Positions 35,432-43,734 of a DNA stretch of 50,892 nucleotides are shown here, piece by piece. A program made the position numbers and the translations under genes. Location: assembly GCA_902775135.1 (NCBI GenBank), contig CACYKY010000023.1:1-50892 (forward strand), in the 5' to 3' direction. The number at the start of each line of letters is the position of its first letter. Position 1 is the stretch's first letter. Below the pieces are notes generated by a model. It had not been told where the DNA came from. It searched no databases and saw nothing but the letters and a program-made list of their open reading frames with translations. Origin of the DNA: an uncultured Bacteroidota bacterium (lineage in GTDB: Bacteria; Bacteroidota; Bacteroidia; Bacteroidales; P3).

Positions 35432-36997
35432 TTATTTCAGGGGAGTGAGGGTGGTGCGACGGTTCTGCGCACGGCCTTCGGGGGTGTCGTTGGTGGCCAC
35501 AGGGCGCGTCTCGCCATATCCGCGATAGGTAAGACGATCCGCCTCGACACCACGCTCGATGAGATAGTCGTAGACGGCCTTGGCTCGCCGTTCGCTGAGG
35601 AGCATATTGTCCTCGTCCTTGCCCACGGCATCGGTGTGACCACCCACCTCGAGGCGCAGACGCGGATGGCGTTTGAGGGCTTCAGCCAGACGGTCGAGAC
35701 CTGCCTTGGAAGCCTCGTAGAGTTCAGCACTTGCGGTGAGGAAAAGGATATTCCGCAGGGTGACAGTGTCTCCCAAGGTTAGGAGATTCTCAGCCTGGAC
35801 GACAGGGTCGATGAAGGTGATGCGCTCGGGACGCGCTGGAGCGGGCATGACGAATGAATAGAGATCCTGACGGCCATAGCCGCCAAAACGGTCGGAGGAG
35901 AAGATGGCAGTGCGACCGTCGGGAGCAACGATGAGGTTGTTCTCCTCACCCACGGTGTTGATGGGATATCCGAGATTCTGGACACTGCCGAAAGTGCTGT
36001 CGGAGGTACGCTTGGCCATATAGAGGTCCATACCTCCCATACCCGGGTGGCCGTCGGAGGCGAAATAGAGCGTACGATCATCGAAATGGATGTAGGGTGC
36101 TGTCTCATTGCCCTTGGTGTTCACCTCAGGGCCTAGATTACGAGGTTCGCTCCAGCGGCCCTCCTCGAGGGTGCAGTACCAGATGTCGGTACCACCATAG
36201 CCGCCAGGACGATTGGAGGCGAAATATAGCGTGTAGCCATCGATGGAGAGGGATGGGAAGGACTCCCAAAAGGGAGAGTTGACGGGATTGCCCAAGCTGC
36301 GGGGCTTACCCCATCGGCCTCCTTGCCGCACACTCATATAGATGTCGCAGCCACCATGGGGGTCGCGTCCACAGGCGGTGAAGATGACCACTCGCCCATC
36401 GTGCGAGATGGTTTGTGCTCCCTCGTTGCCGTGACTGTTGAGGGGGTCAGGCATACGGTGAGCCGGGCCCCAGTCGAGTTCCATGGTATCGTAATCGGAA
36501 TAGTAGAAATCCTCCTCCATGTCCAGGCCACGGAGGGTCTGCGCATTGCGGGGCGAACGGCGAGTAAAGACAAGCATGCGGTAGTCGGCCGTGAGGGCTG
36601 GCAGATATTCGTCGTCGGCAGTGTTGACATTTGGACCCAGGTTGATGGGACGGAAAGGGACGGGGTTCTGCACGGCATGGAGACGCCAACGGGCGATGCG
36701 GAGCTGATTGCGGACCTCCTTCTGCCAGTGTGGGTCGTTCAGGTCTTGACAGTGCTCGTAGCTGGCGATGGCATCAGAATAGCGCTCCATGGCCAGCTGC
36801 TGGTTGCCCAATACAAGCCAGGCTTCGGCATAGCCGGGGTCAATGCCGAGTGCCTTGAGAAGCAACTTCTCTGCCTCCTCGTACTGACCCACAATGCCCT
36901 TTTCCACGGCCCGTTCGAACAGAGGAGTACTCTTTTTGTTCTGGCCCACTGCCGCCAACGGAAGCAGAAGCATCAAGACAACGACATATGCTTTCAT
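35432..36997 (-). CDS. TPR-PD40-OmpA outer-membrane protein (PorE-like)
   Basis: A 521-aa envelope protein. A signal peptide (KAYVVVLMLLLPLAAVGQ) precedes TPR repeats (about 27-110, KGIVGQYEEAEKLLLKALGI). Next is a beta-propeller of PD40/WD40-like repeats (about 120-385, e.g. SLSIDGYTLYFASNRPGGYG and YIHFDDRTLYFASDGHPGMG). A C-terminal OmpA peptidoglycan-binding domain (about 405-521) contains LEVGGHTDAVGKDEDNMLLS and ends in NRRTT. This layout resembles PorE-type T9SS accessory proteins, minus their carboxypeptidase-like domain; there is no lipobox. It lies 23 nt downstream of a T9SS cargo gene on the same strand. A role in T9SS anchoring is inference from architecture; the protein could equally be a general peptidoglycan-linked envelope protein. 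Confidence 0.88.
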   Translation of the reverse strand: MKAYVVVLMLLLPLAAVGQNKKSTPLFERAVEKGIVGQYEEAEKLLLKALGIDPGYAEAWLVLGNQQLAMERYSDAIASYEHCQDLNDPHWQKEVRNQLRIARWRLHAVQNPVPFRPINLGPNVNTADDEYLPALTADYRMLVFTRRSPRNAQTLRGLDMEEDFYYSDYDTMELDWGPAHRMPDPLNSHGNEGAQTISHDGRVVIFTACGRDPHGGCDIYMSVRQGGRWGKPRSLGNPVNSPFWESFPSLSIDGYTLYFASNRPGGYGGTDIWYCTLEEGRWSEPRNLGPEVNTKGNETAPYIHFDDRTLYFASDGHPGMGGMDLYMAKRTSDSTFGSVQNLGYPINTVGEENNLIVAPDGRTAIFSSDRFGGYGRQDLYSFVMPAPARPERITFIDPVVQAENLLTLGDTVTLRNILFLTASAELYEASKAGLDRLAEALKRHPRLRLEVGGHTDAVGKDEDNMLLSERRAKAVYDYLIERGVEADRLTYRGYGETRPVATNDTPEGRAQNRRTTLTPLK

Positions 36998-37020
36998 ACC
37001 TATAAGTACAGTTTAGATCT

Positions 37021-38241
37021 CTATTCTTTTACCACACGGCGGGTGACATTGCCGTTGCGGAGCAGATAGACACCGGCAGGCAGGGAGGAGAGGTCGATGT
37101 GTGCGGTACCATTGATTTCTCGGCTCTCTATACTGCGACCGGCAAGATCGGTGAGGGTGACGATACCATGACCTTCGACGGTGACGGCGGTGGTGGCAGG
37201 GTTAGGATATACCTGGAAAGATGGCATTTCGGGCACATCGCCGACACCCAGCGGGAAAGCACCCTCGGGATTGCCTGTGGTGAGAGTGAGACGATAGGAG
37301 TGTGCTGTGACACCGTCCTCGGCCGTGACGGTGAGGATGACGAGAGTCGAGGTATCGTCGATGACCTGCTGATGCACCTCAACGGTGGCGTCGTCCACCT
37401 CCGGTATGCCTACTATCTCATGGGGAGTCAGCAATGCAGCATCGTCAACATGCACCGTATAGTCCAACTTGCCCTTGCGGAAGTAGCGCACGGCACGGCC
37501 GTCGATGCTCACGCCGGTGAGCCAGGCACTGTAGACGAACATAAGATCGTCGACAGAAAGCGAGTCGTCGGCATCGCCACCGCCGGGGACGGCATTGGTG
37601 GTGATGTTCACCAGCATATAGGCCGGTTCACTGCTACCGCTGTAGTCGAACGGAATTTGCACCTGCTGCCACTGGGGAGTGGAGGCCGACGTAGTGGTGC
37701 GGGCGAAACGCGCCACAGCTTTGCCACAGTATTTCTCGACATCCTCCTCCTCATTGGGAGCCTTGAAATTGTTGTCGCCATGCAGGATGGCCGACAGCTG
37801 CGCTTTGGAGTTCTCGGAAGCCGCATAGAAGCTCACCCAGACATAGAGTGAATCGGGCGTGCCAGTAAATGGCTGGCTGTGGTCGGCATTGCCTCGCTGG
37901 GTGTAGTTATAGTTTTCCTCGTCGGCTGCCGACATGGCACCGGCATGGATACGGCCGGTGGTCATATTACCGTTGGCCTTGATGCCTATGATGGACTTCG
38001 TATAGATGGTCAAGTAGTGACTGCCCATGGTACCGGGACGCCCGCCGTTGCGGCGATAGTGGTGCGGCGCAGAGGCCATACCGGCAAAGGTACCGTCCGA
38101 CGAAGCGAACGAGTTCCAGTGAGTCGGTTCCGATGTGATGCCACCATCCCACTCCTCGAATCCACCATTGGGCAACTGATACTGTGCCGCAGCCGACACC
38201 AGTGTCGCCACAACGGCCATCAAAAGTAACGATTTCTTCAT
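37021..38241 (-). CDS. T9SS type-A cargo protein, PCMD-like
   Basis: A 406-aa exported protein. The start was set at ATG 38241 because it gives a clean signal peptide (MKKSLLLMAVVATLVSAAAQ); the frame opens 11 codons earlier. A mature N-terminal region with GFEEWDGGITSEPTHWNSF and DSLYVWVSFYAASENSKAQL resembles the putative carbohydrate-metabolism (PCMD/choice-of-anchor) domain. A beta-sandwich with DDSLSVDDLMFVYSAWLTGV follows. The C-terminus is a T9SS type-A sorting domain (FQVYPNPATTAVTVEG, LPAGVYLLRNGNVTRRVVKE). It is first in an operon with the PorE-like gene. Carbohydrate binding is the family expectation, not shown here. Confidence 0.85.
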   Translation of the reverse strand: MKKSLLLMAVVATLVSAAAQYQLPNGGFEEWDGGITSEPTHWNSFASSDGTFAGMASAPHHYRRNGGRPGTMGSHYLTIYTKSIIGIKANGNMTTGRIHAGAMSAADEENYNYTQRGNADHSQPFTGTPDSLYVWVSFYAASENSKAQLSAILHGDNNFKAPNEEEDVEKYCGKAVARFARTTTSASTPQWQQVQIPFDYSGSSEPAYMLVNITTNAVPGGGDADDSLSVDDLMFVYSAWLTGVSIDGRAVRYFRKGKLDYTVHVDDAALLTPHEIVGIPEVDDATVEVHQQVIDDTSTLVILTVTAEDGVTAHSYRLTLTTGNPEGAFPLGVGDVPEMPSFQVYPNPATTAVTVEGHGIVTLTDLAGRSIESREINGTAHIDLSSLPAGVYLLRNGNVTRRVVKE

Positions 38242-38335
38242 ATTATATAGTATATAACAATCTATATAACGCATCTTTCATGTAATTATTGCCCACCCCA
38301 CTCCCATCAGTCGAAATAAAAAACAAAAAAAATAT

Positions 38336-38366
38336 TTTGTCAGTTTAAAAAATGTTTGTAACTTTG
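38336..38366 (+). promoter_or_regulatory. Bacteroides-type promoter of CreD cassette
   Basis: TTTG (38336-38339), 19-nt spacer, TAACTTTG (38359-38366): a full consensus match 24 nt upstream of the first gene. The -7 element is embedded in the palindrome at 38361-38377. Confidence 0.85.
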
Positions 38367-38377
38367 CACCGCAAAGT
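38361..38377. promoter_or_regulatory. Operator palindrome 1 (ACTTTG-N5-CAAAGT)
   Basis: ACTTTGCACCGCAAAGT, a palindrome whose left arm overlaps the -7 promoter element, so a bound protein would block transcription. The same element recurs at 39340-39358 before creD. The adjacent winged-helix regulator is the obvious candidate to bind it. Confidence 0.7.
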
Positions 38378-38389
38378 GCTACTAAAAGT

Positions 38390-39025
38390 ATGGATAACAA
38401 AGACGCAATACAGGACCTGGAAAGCATCCGCACAATGATGGAGCGGAGCTCTCGTTTCCAGACAATTAACGGTTGGGGAGTAACCCTCGTAGGACTCATC
38501 GCACTGGCGGCCGCAGCAGTGGCCAACGGACTCTTCTACGAAGGCACAGATTCTTGGTTCTCAACAATCTATGGCAATACAGACTATCTTTGGAGCCACA
38601 AGACACGAATTGCCATCTTCGGAGCTGTAATTTTGGTCATTGTGTGCGGTGCGATCGTCTTTTTCACCTCCCTCTGGACAGCGAAAAAGAAAAATATTTC
38701 CGTCGCCCTCGACCCCAATATGCGTCGCACGTTGTTCAACTTCGCCGTGCCCCTGCTGGCCGGCGCCATTCTCTGTCTGGCCCTGCTGGTACAGGAACAC
38801 TACGGGCTCACCTCCTCCATCATGCTCATCTTCTATGGCTTGGCACTCATCAACTGCCATCATTTCTCCCACCGTCTGCTTGGCACACTGGGCTATCTGG
38901 AACTGGCACTCGGACTGGCCGACTGCTTCGTCGAGACCCACGCACTGCTCTTCTGGGCTCTTGGATTCGGGGCGCTGCATGTGGTGTTCGGCATATTGCT
39001 CATCGTCAAAAACCGCCGCGGATGA
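38390..39025 (+). CDS. Multi-pass membrane protein of CreD cassette
   Basis: A 211-aa integral membrane protein with about five transmembrane helices (e.g. GVTLVGLIALAAAAVANGLF, IAIFGAVILVIVCGAIVFF, FALPLLAG-type segments) and a short acidic N-terminus (MDNKDAIQDLESIRTMMERS). No enzymatic motif. It is the first gene after a consensus promoter with embedded operator, and overlaps the regulator gene by ATGA (39022-39025). Such membrane proteins paired with small winged-helix regulators are found in Bacteroidota; the function is unknown, possibly as a sensor or envelope-stress component. Confidence 0.8.
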   Translation: MDNKDAIQDLESIRTMMERSSRFQTINGWGVTLVGLIALAAAAVANGLFYEGTDSWFSTIYGNTDYLWSHKTRIAIFGAVILVIVCGAIVFFTSLWTAKKKNISVALDPNMRRTLFNFAVPLLAGAILCLALLVQEHYGLTSSIMLIFYGLALINCHHFSHRLLGTLGYLELALGLADCFVETHALLFWALGFGALHVVFGILLIVKNRRG

Positions 39026-39321
39026 AAGTGTCGCTCATAGGATTCAACAAGGCGTTCGAAAACCGCGCGCGACTGGGTATCATGTCGGTGCTGATGGTCA
39101 ATGACACGGTCGACTTCACCACCCTCAAGCAGTGGCTTGAGCTCACCGACGGCAACCTTGCCAGTCACACGCGCGCCCTTGAGGAGCTGGGATACATAGC
39201 CTGTGAGAAACGCTTCGTGGGCCGCAAGCCCAACACCACCTTCCGCGCCACCCTGCAAGGACGCGAGGCCTTCCGAGAGCACCTCGCCGCCCTGGAACAT
39301 TTCGTCAAAGAACAGAAGTAA
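39022..39321 (+). CDS. Winged-helix transcriptional regulator
   Basis: A 99-aa DNA-binding protein of the HTH_34-type winged-helix family. It begins KVSLIGFNKAFENRARLGIM and contains the recognition region DFTTLKQWLELTDGNLASHT, then a wing ending in PNTTFRATLQGREAF, with a terminal helix for dimerisation. It overlaps the membrane protein gene by ATGA and is followed by a promoter region bearing the second copy of the palindrome. Autoregulation and control of creD through the ACTTTG-N5-CAAAGT sites are inferred from position and palindrome symmetry. Confidence 0.86.
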   Translation: MKVSLIGFNKAFENRARLGIMSVLMVNDTVDFTTLKQWLELTDGNLASHTRALEELGYIACEKRFVGRKPNTTFRATLQGREAFREHLAALEHFVKEQK

Positions 39322-39339
39322 TGAATTTTTTTATATATT

Positions 39340-39358
39340 TACTTTGTATTGCAAAGTA
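39340..39358. promoter_or_regulatory. Operator palindrome 2 (TACTTTG-N5-CAAAGTA)
   Basis: TACTTTGTATTGCAAAGTA: 7-bp arms with a 5-nt spacer, 19 nt before the creD start. It matches operator 1 over the arms and in the sequence just downstream (CTAnTAAAA). It lies where the creD promoter -7 region would be. Confidence 0.72.
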
Positions 39359-39377
39359 CTATTAAAATTAAAATAAC

Positions 39378-40658
39378 ATGGAAACAATGGAAAACAACAA
39401 CATGGATTCGCGCCGCGGGCGCAACGGCATCAAATTGGCCATCATTGTCGGACTCTGCATCCTTCTGCTTATCCCATGGGTGTTCATACGCTCATTGATA
39501 AGCGAACGCAGCACCACTGTCGACGAGGCCGAGAGCGAGGTGTGTGAGAAATGGGGCATGTCACAGCTGGTAAAAGGTCCGGCCATCAAGGTCTACACGC
39601 AGAAGGAAGAGCAATCGTTCTCGTTGCTGCCCGACCAACTCGACATCAAGACCGAGGTGAACACCCGCAACCTCAACCGCGGCATCTACGACTTCACGGT
39701 CTACGATGCCGACATCACGCTCAGTGGCACCTTCCTCTTGCCGCCGACACTCACCGCCGACCAGCGGGCCCTGCTGGAGCGCAACTGCTGGCAGATGGCC
39801 GTGGAGCTCAACTCCCTCAAAGGGCTCACCGATAATCCCATTATCACCATCGGTGGTCGCACGCTCACGCCGCAGGAAATCTCCTTCGAGGGTAGCAGGC
39901 TGCTGTGGAGGGCCGACCTCAGCACCCTTCTCTGTGGCGCAGTGTTACCGTTCGAAATCCGTCTGCCCCTACGCGGATCCAACAAACTGGTGTTTGTGCC
40001 CATGGGCAACACCACGTCGGTGCAGATGCACTCCAACTGTCCCACTCCCTCGTTCGACGGCACTTTCCTGCCCGTAGAGCGCGAGGTGACGGCCGAGGGT
40101 TTCGACGCACAATGGCGCGTGCTGGCCATCAACCGCAGCTTCTCCCAAGTGGTTCCGAAAGACAAGTGGTTTAGCACCGACAACAACTCTTTCAGCGTAC
40201 AACTGCGCCGTCCCGTGATGCAATATCAGCAGAACGACCGGGCCTCGAAGTATGCCTTCCTCGTGGTGCTGCTCACCTTCGCCGTGGTCTTCTTTGTCGA
40301 GGTGCGCCGCGAACGGCCCATCCATCCCGTGCAGTACCTGCTCATCGGCATCGCCGTCATGCTCTTCTACACGCTGCTGCTCTCCTTCTCCGAGCATCTG
40401 TCGTTCCTGGTATCGTACCTCATTGCATCGGCCATGACGGCCGGACTGCTGGGTATCTACCTCGGCGCCATCATGCGCGACAAGAAGGTGGGCATCGTCA
40501 TCGGCGGTCTGCTGGCGGCGCTCTATGCCTTCATCTATATCCTGCTGCAGATAGAGAGCTATGCCCTGCTGGTGGGCAGCGTAGGACTCTTCGTCCTACT
40601 GGCGGTGGCCATGGCGGCCTCAAGGCGTATCGACTGGTACAACAATAATAAAGAATAG
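39378..40658 (+). CDS. creD: CreD family inner-membrane protein
   Basis: A 426-aa membrane protein of the CreD (Cet) family, linked elsewhere to envelope integrity and colicin tolerance. An N-terminal helix (KLAIIVGLCILLLIPWVFI) is followed by a large extracytoplasmic beta domain (about 45-285, with KWGMSQLVKGPAIKV and IYDFTVYDADITLSGTF). A C-terminal group of five to six helices follows (YAFLVVLLTFAVVFFVE, HPVQYLLIGIAVMLFYTLLL, SFSEHLSFLVSYLIASAMTA). An N-terminal Asn-rich start (METMENNNMDSRRGRNG) precedes the helix. It is expressed behind operator 2 and separated from the next gene by 7 nt. Confidence 0.92.
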   Translation: METMENNNMDSRRGRNGIKLAIIVGLCILLLIPWVFIRSLISERSTTVDEAESEVCEKWGMSQLVKGPAIKVYTQKEEQSFSLLPDQLDIKTEVNTRNLNRGIYDFTVYDADITLSGTFLLPPTLTADQRALLERNCWQMAVELNSLKGLTDNPIITIGGRTLTPQEISFEGSRLLWRADLSTLLCGAVLPFEIRLPLRGSNKLVFVPMGNTTSVQMHSNCPTPSFDGTFLPVEREVTAEGFDAQWRVLAINRSFSQVVPKDKWFSTDNNSFSVQLRRPVMQYQQNDRASKYAFLVVLLTFAVVFFVEVRRERPIHPVQYLLIGIAVMLFYTLLLSFSEHLSFLVSYLIASAMTAGLLGIYLGAIMRDKKVGIVIGGLLAALYAFIYILLQIESYALLVGSVGLFVLLAVAMAASRRIDWYNNNKE

Positions 40659-40665
40659 CACCGCT

Positions 40666-41313
40666 ATGCAACGCACACTCATCATCTCCGCAATCGTCGT
40701 CGCCGTGCTCTGGGTGGCAGCAGTGGCCGTAAGGCTGCTGCTGCCCTGGGGGGCACACCTCGTGGGCTTGGCCGACACCATCCTCTACTGGGTCGCCGTG
40801 GCGGCCACGGTGGTGCTGACGGTCATAGGATTCTACTCACTGCTGCACCGCCAGCCGCTACTCATGCGTATAGCCGGATGGGCGTTCTACATCCTGATCG
40901 GCCTGGAGGGCATGCTCGTCGCCGCCATTATCGGCAGCACCACATCCCTCTTCAACGCCCTGCCCGAGGCCAAAGTCGTCGACATCGACGACCGCTACCT
41001 CGTGCGGAGCGATTTCTGGTACGGCTATGTGCTCTACGAGCGCGACGGCCTGGTGGAGCGGCGGCTGACGGGCATCCAATTCGGCTGGTACCTCGACGAG
41101 GAGCATGTGGACAACCTCCGCGTGGCGGTATGTCCGAAACATGAACTGCTGCTCATCGAATGCGACGACCGTCCCGAGGACCTCCCCACCGACGAGGATG
41201 CCGCCATGCCCACCCGCACCCACCACCGCTACCTGCAGGCGTTCGATGGCAGCCAATACGACGACGTCGAGACTATAGTCCTCCTTGAGAAATGTCCGGA
41301 GCTGATGCAATGA
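40666..41313 (+). CDS. Membrane protein of unknown function
   Basis: A 215-aa protein with three transmembrane helices in the first 85 residues (LIISAIVVAVLWVAAVAV; WVAVAATVVLTVIGFYSLL; IAGWAFYILIGLEGMLVAA) and a C-terminal soluble domain of about 120 aa with FWYGYVLYERDGLVERRL. No family was recognised. It starts 7 nt after creD and is probably the last member of that operon, so a role in the same envelope response is plausible. Confidence 0.75.
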   Translation: MQRTLIISAIVVAVLWVAAVAVRLLLPWGAHLVGLADTILYWVAVAATVVLTVIGFYSLLHRQPLLMRIAGWAFYILIGLEGMLVAAIIGSTTSLFNALPEAKVVDIDDRYLVRSDFWYGYVLYERDGLVERRLTGIQFGWYLDEEHVDNLRVAVCPKHELLLIECDDRPEDLPTDEDAAMPTRTHHRYLQAFDGSQYDDVETIVLLEKCPELMQ

Positions 41314-41333
41314 AACACCGCCGCCATAACAAC

Positions 41334-41374
41334 AAAAAAACATCGGGTACAATCCATGAGGACCATACCCGATG
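41334..41374 (-). terminator. Terminator of ackA
   Basis: Stem CATCGGGTA (41341-41349) with TACCCGATG (41366-41374); on the minus strand it is followed by seven Ts (complement of 41334-41340). Lies 27 nt past the ackA stop and also separates the convergent creD operon. Confidence 0.88.
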
Positions 41375-41400
41375 AGGTTATGCCTGCAGGCAGCAGCTAC

Positions 41401-42597
41401 TTACTTAGTGACCAGCTTATAGGTGTCGCTGGCGATGACGAACTCCTCGTCGGTGGTGCATACCACCACGGCCATCTTCGACTTGGGAGTGCTGAGGATG
41501 ATGTCCTCGCCCATGACGTTGTCGTTCTTCGAGAAGTCGATATCGATGCCGAGGCACTCGAGACCCTCGAGAATAGGACGGCGCATGAACCAAGCGTTCT
41601 CACCAATGCCGCCGGTGAAGAGCAGCAGGTCGCATCCGCCCATCTCGGCCATGTAGCCGCCGATATAGCGTTTGACGCGGAGGGCGAACATATCGAAAGC
41701 GTAGGTGGCGCGTTCGTCACCTGCATCGCGACCGGCGCGGATGTCGCGCATATCCTGCTTGTCGCCACTGATGCCCAGGAGACCGCTCTGCTTGTAGAGC
41801 AGCTTGGTGAGGGCCTTGCTGTCGTAGCCCTGGTCCATGAGGTAGAGGATGACGCCGGGGTCGACGTCGCCGCAGCGCGAGCCCATGATGAGGCCCTCGA
41901 GGGCGGTGAGACCCATGGTGGTGTCGAAGCTCTTGCCATGGTCGATGGCGGCGATAGAGGCGCCGGAGCCGAGGTGGCAGGAGATAATCTTCAGGTCGTT
42001 CCAGTCTTTGCCAATCATCTTGGCAGCCTTCTCGGCGACGAACTTGTGGCTGGTGCCGTGGAAGCCGTAGCGGCGGATGCCGTACTTCTCATACATCTCA
42101 TAGGGCAAGCCGTAGAGGAAGGTCTTGGGAGGCAGCGTGCTATGGAAAGCGGTGTCGAAGACGGCGGTCTGGGGCACGCCCGGGAGCACTTCACGCATGG
42201 CGTAGATGCCAGCGAGGTTACCGGGGGTGTGGAGGGGGGCGAGATGCTCGAGACTCTTGATTTGCTCAATGACCTTGTCGTCGACGAGGACGCTCTCCTT
42301 GAAGAGCTCGCCGCCATGGGCCACACGGTTACCGACAGCGCCAATCTCCTTCAAGTCCTTGATAACACCGATCTTCTCGTCGGTCAGGGCCTTGAGGACA
42401 ATCTTGATACCCTCGGTGTGGTTGGGGATGGGCAGCTGCTCGTAGTGCTTCTGACCGTTCCACTTATGGGTGAACTCGCCCATTTCCAAGCCGATACGCT
42501 CCAGCAGACCTTTGGCCATCACGTTGGCGTTGTTTGCCATGTCGACCAACTGATACTTGATCGAAGAACTTCCGCAGTTCAAAACTAAAACCTTCAT
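41401..42597 (-). CDS. ackA: Acetate kinase
   Basis: Interconverts acetate + ATP and acetyl phosphate + ADP, the substrate-level phosphorylation step of acetate fermentation. The 398-aa protein has the ASKHA-fold motifs LVLNCGSSSIKYQLV at the N-terminus, YGFHGTSHKFVAEKAAK, GSGASIAAIDHGKSFDTTMG and FTGGIGENAWFMR. Length is normal. It has its own promoter region (TATCTTTG at 42660-42667 on the minus strand) and an intrinsic terminator. The usual partner, phosphate acetyltransferase, is not adjacent in this window. Confidence 0.97.
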   Translation of the reverse strand: MKVLVLNCGSSSIKYQLVDMANNANVMAKGLLERIGLEMGEFTHKWNGQKHYEQLPIPNHTEGIKIVLKALTDEKIGVIKDLKEIGAVGNRVAHGGELFKESVLVDDKVIEQIKSLEHLAPLHTPGNLAGIYAMREVLPGVPQTAVFDTAFHSTLPPKTFLYGLPYEMYEKYGIRRYGFHGTSHKFVAEKAAKMIGKDWNDLKIISCHLGSGASIAAIDHGKSFDTTMGLTALEGLIMGSRCGDVDPGVILYLMDQGYDSKALTKLLYKQSGLLGISGDKQDMRDIRAGRDAGDERATYAFDMFALRVKRYIGGYMAEMGGCDLLLFTGGIGENAWFMRRPILEGLECLGIDIDFSKNDNVMGEDIILSTPKSKMAVVVCTTDEEFVIASDTYKLVTK

Positions 42598-42659
42598 ATT
42601 TTATCTATTTGTTTGATTTATACTAATTTTCTAATACTATACACTCATTTTGAGACCCT

Positions 42660-42667
42660 CAAAGATA
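42660..42667 (-). promoter_or_regulatory. -7 element of ackA
   Basis: Minus-strand TATCTTTG (complement of CAAAGATA), 63 nt before the ackA start. The -33 position is AT-rich without exact TTTG. Confidence 0.6.
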
Positions 42668-42742
42668 CGAAAAAAAAATGAATTGTGAATATTTTTAACA
42701 CAAATAATCGAAAAAACATTTGGCCTCAAAGAACGGTAATCA

Positions 42743-43375
42743 TTATTTCTCGACCGTTACCTCGGCGGCGCCGTTGACCAAATATTGCCTTCCCGACGTC
42801 AACTCCAGGCAGAGCCAGCGAGTCCGGCGGCGCTCCTGTGCTTCGAAGAGCAGGGCGGGCTTCGACTTCAGGCGGAAACGGACACCCGACCGCAACTGGT
42901 CGAGGGTCGGCGCAGCAGTCTCGGGACTGTAGCCGGGCTCGAAGCGCAGCAAGGCGGCCTCGGCCTGACGGCCAGCGGCACGCTCCATAGGCACACGCCG
43001 CGCAAAACGAACAATGAGGGGCTGCACCTCAGTAGGGAAAAGAGCCAGGTGCTCGCGCAGCAGACGACAGTACTCGGCCTGCCACTCATGGCCGTGGGCC
43101 GCCACGGAGTGGCCGTGACGCAGGTGCGTCTCCAGATGCGCCGCCTCATGGAGGAAAACCCACAGGAAGCGGTAGGGGCCCAGGTCTCCATTGATGGAAA
43201 TCTCGTGGAACGTACGCTCCCGCTGCGGCCAACGGTAGTCGCCCAGCTTTGATTTCCGCTCGAGGGTGATATGGAAATGTACCTTGTGTTGGTTCAGGTA
43301 GTCGTAGACCCAATCCACCGCCACCTGTGGCAGATGGTTGAAAAGAATATGCCGGTATCGTTCCTCCGTCGTCAT
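42743..43375 (-). CDS. SprT-like zinc metalloprotease
   Basis: A 210-aa SprT-like domain protein. The zinc site is HEAAH (76-80) in FLHEAAHLETH with a third ligand in AAHGHEWQAEYCRLL (His94 or His96), as in SprT/Spartan-like proteases. N-terminal sequence contains FHITLERKSKLGDYRW and HEISINGDLGPYRFLWVF, the family pattern of strand-helix before the HExxH. The C-terminal 90 residues form a beta-rich zinc-ribbon-like tail but without the usual paired cysteines; the only Cys residues are scattered. Characterised eukaryotic homologues cleave DNA-protein crosslinks; the bacterial role is unknown. It follows a 42-aa lipoprotein gene by 18 nt and is probably cotranscribed with it. Confidence 0.85.
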   Translation of the reverse strand: MTTEERYRHILFNHLPQVAVDWVYDYLNQHKVHFHITLERKSKLGDYRWPQRERTFHEISINGDLGPYRFLWVFLHEAAHLETHLRHGHSVAAHGHEWQAEYCRLLREHLALFPTEVQPLIVRFARRVPMERAAGRQAEAALLRFEPGYSPETAAPTLDQLRSGVRFRLKSKPALLFEAQERRRTRWLCLELTSGRQYLVNGAAEVTVEK

Positions 43376-43393
43376 CCCACTCTTGACCCTTGA

Positions 43394-43522
43394 CTAAAAC
43401 GTGGGGCAGTCGCAATGGCTGCGGGAATGCTTGTGCATATTCACACTGCTGCCGCAGGCCCCGGAAGCCATGCTTGCCACCAGCAGCAGCATTATCAGTC
43501 CGATGATTCTTTTACGTTTCAT
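43394..43522 (-). CDS. 42-aa lipoprotein with C-terminal CDCP motif
   Basis: A very short gene: ATG at 43522, stop TAG at 43396-43394. The signal peptide is MKRKRIIGLIMLLLVASMAS followed by GA-C, a lipobox, leaving a mature lipopeptide of only 20 residues (CGSSVNMHKHSRSHCDCPTF). The Ser/His/Cys-rich end HSRSHCDCPTF looks deliberate, with His and Cys spaced as in a metal-binding peptide. I recall similar short Bacteroidales lipoproteins ending CDCPxF/W but cannot verify this. It precedes the SprT-like gene by 18 nt on the same strand. Confidence 0.7.
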   Translation of the reverse strand: MKRKRIIGLIMLLLVASMASGACGSSVNMHKHSRSHCDCPTF

Positions 43523-43705
43523 AATCCAACCTCATTAACGCCATTTCACCACAAATATTGTTTCCCTCTCTGCAAAAAAATCACTCCTTTCCCGACCCGC
43601 CCCAAACAGAGGTCAAAAGCACCTGCGGTCGTGTGTAAGGAGGTGTGTCACAAATCTTTTTCTTCTCATAATCCACTTCGCTGGGGAAGATATCGAAAAA
43701 AAGTG

Positions 43706-43713
43706 TATATTTG
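43706..43713 (+). promoter_or_regulatory. -7 element of the M1 peptidase gene
   Basis: TATATTTG, an exact TAnnTTTG, 21 nt before the ATG at 43735. Its TTG could be read as a start codon in frame, but the promoter match argues that this DNA is upstream of transcription. The rest of the 43523-43705 gap holds no recognised feature. Confidence 0.7.
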
Positions 43714-43734
43714 CATTTTATTAGAAACGACAAT

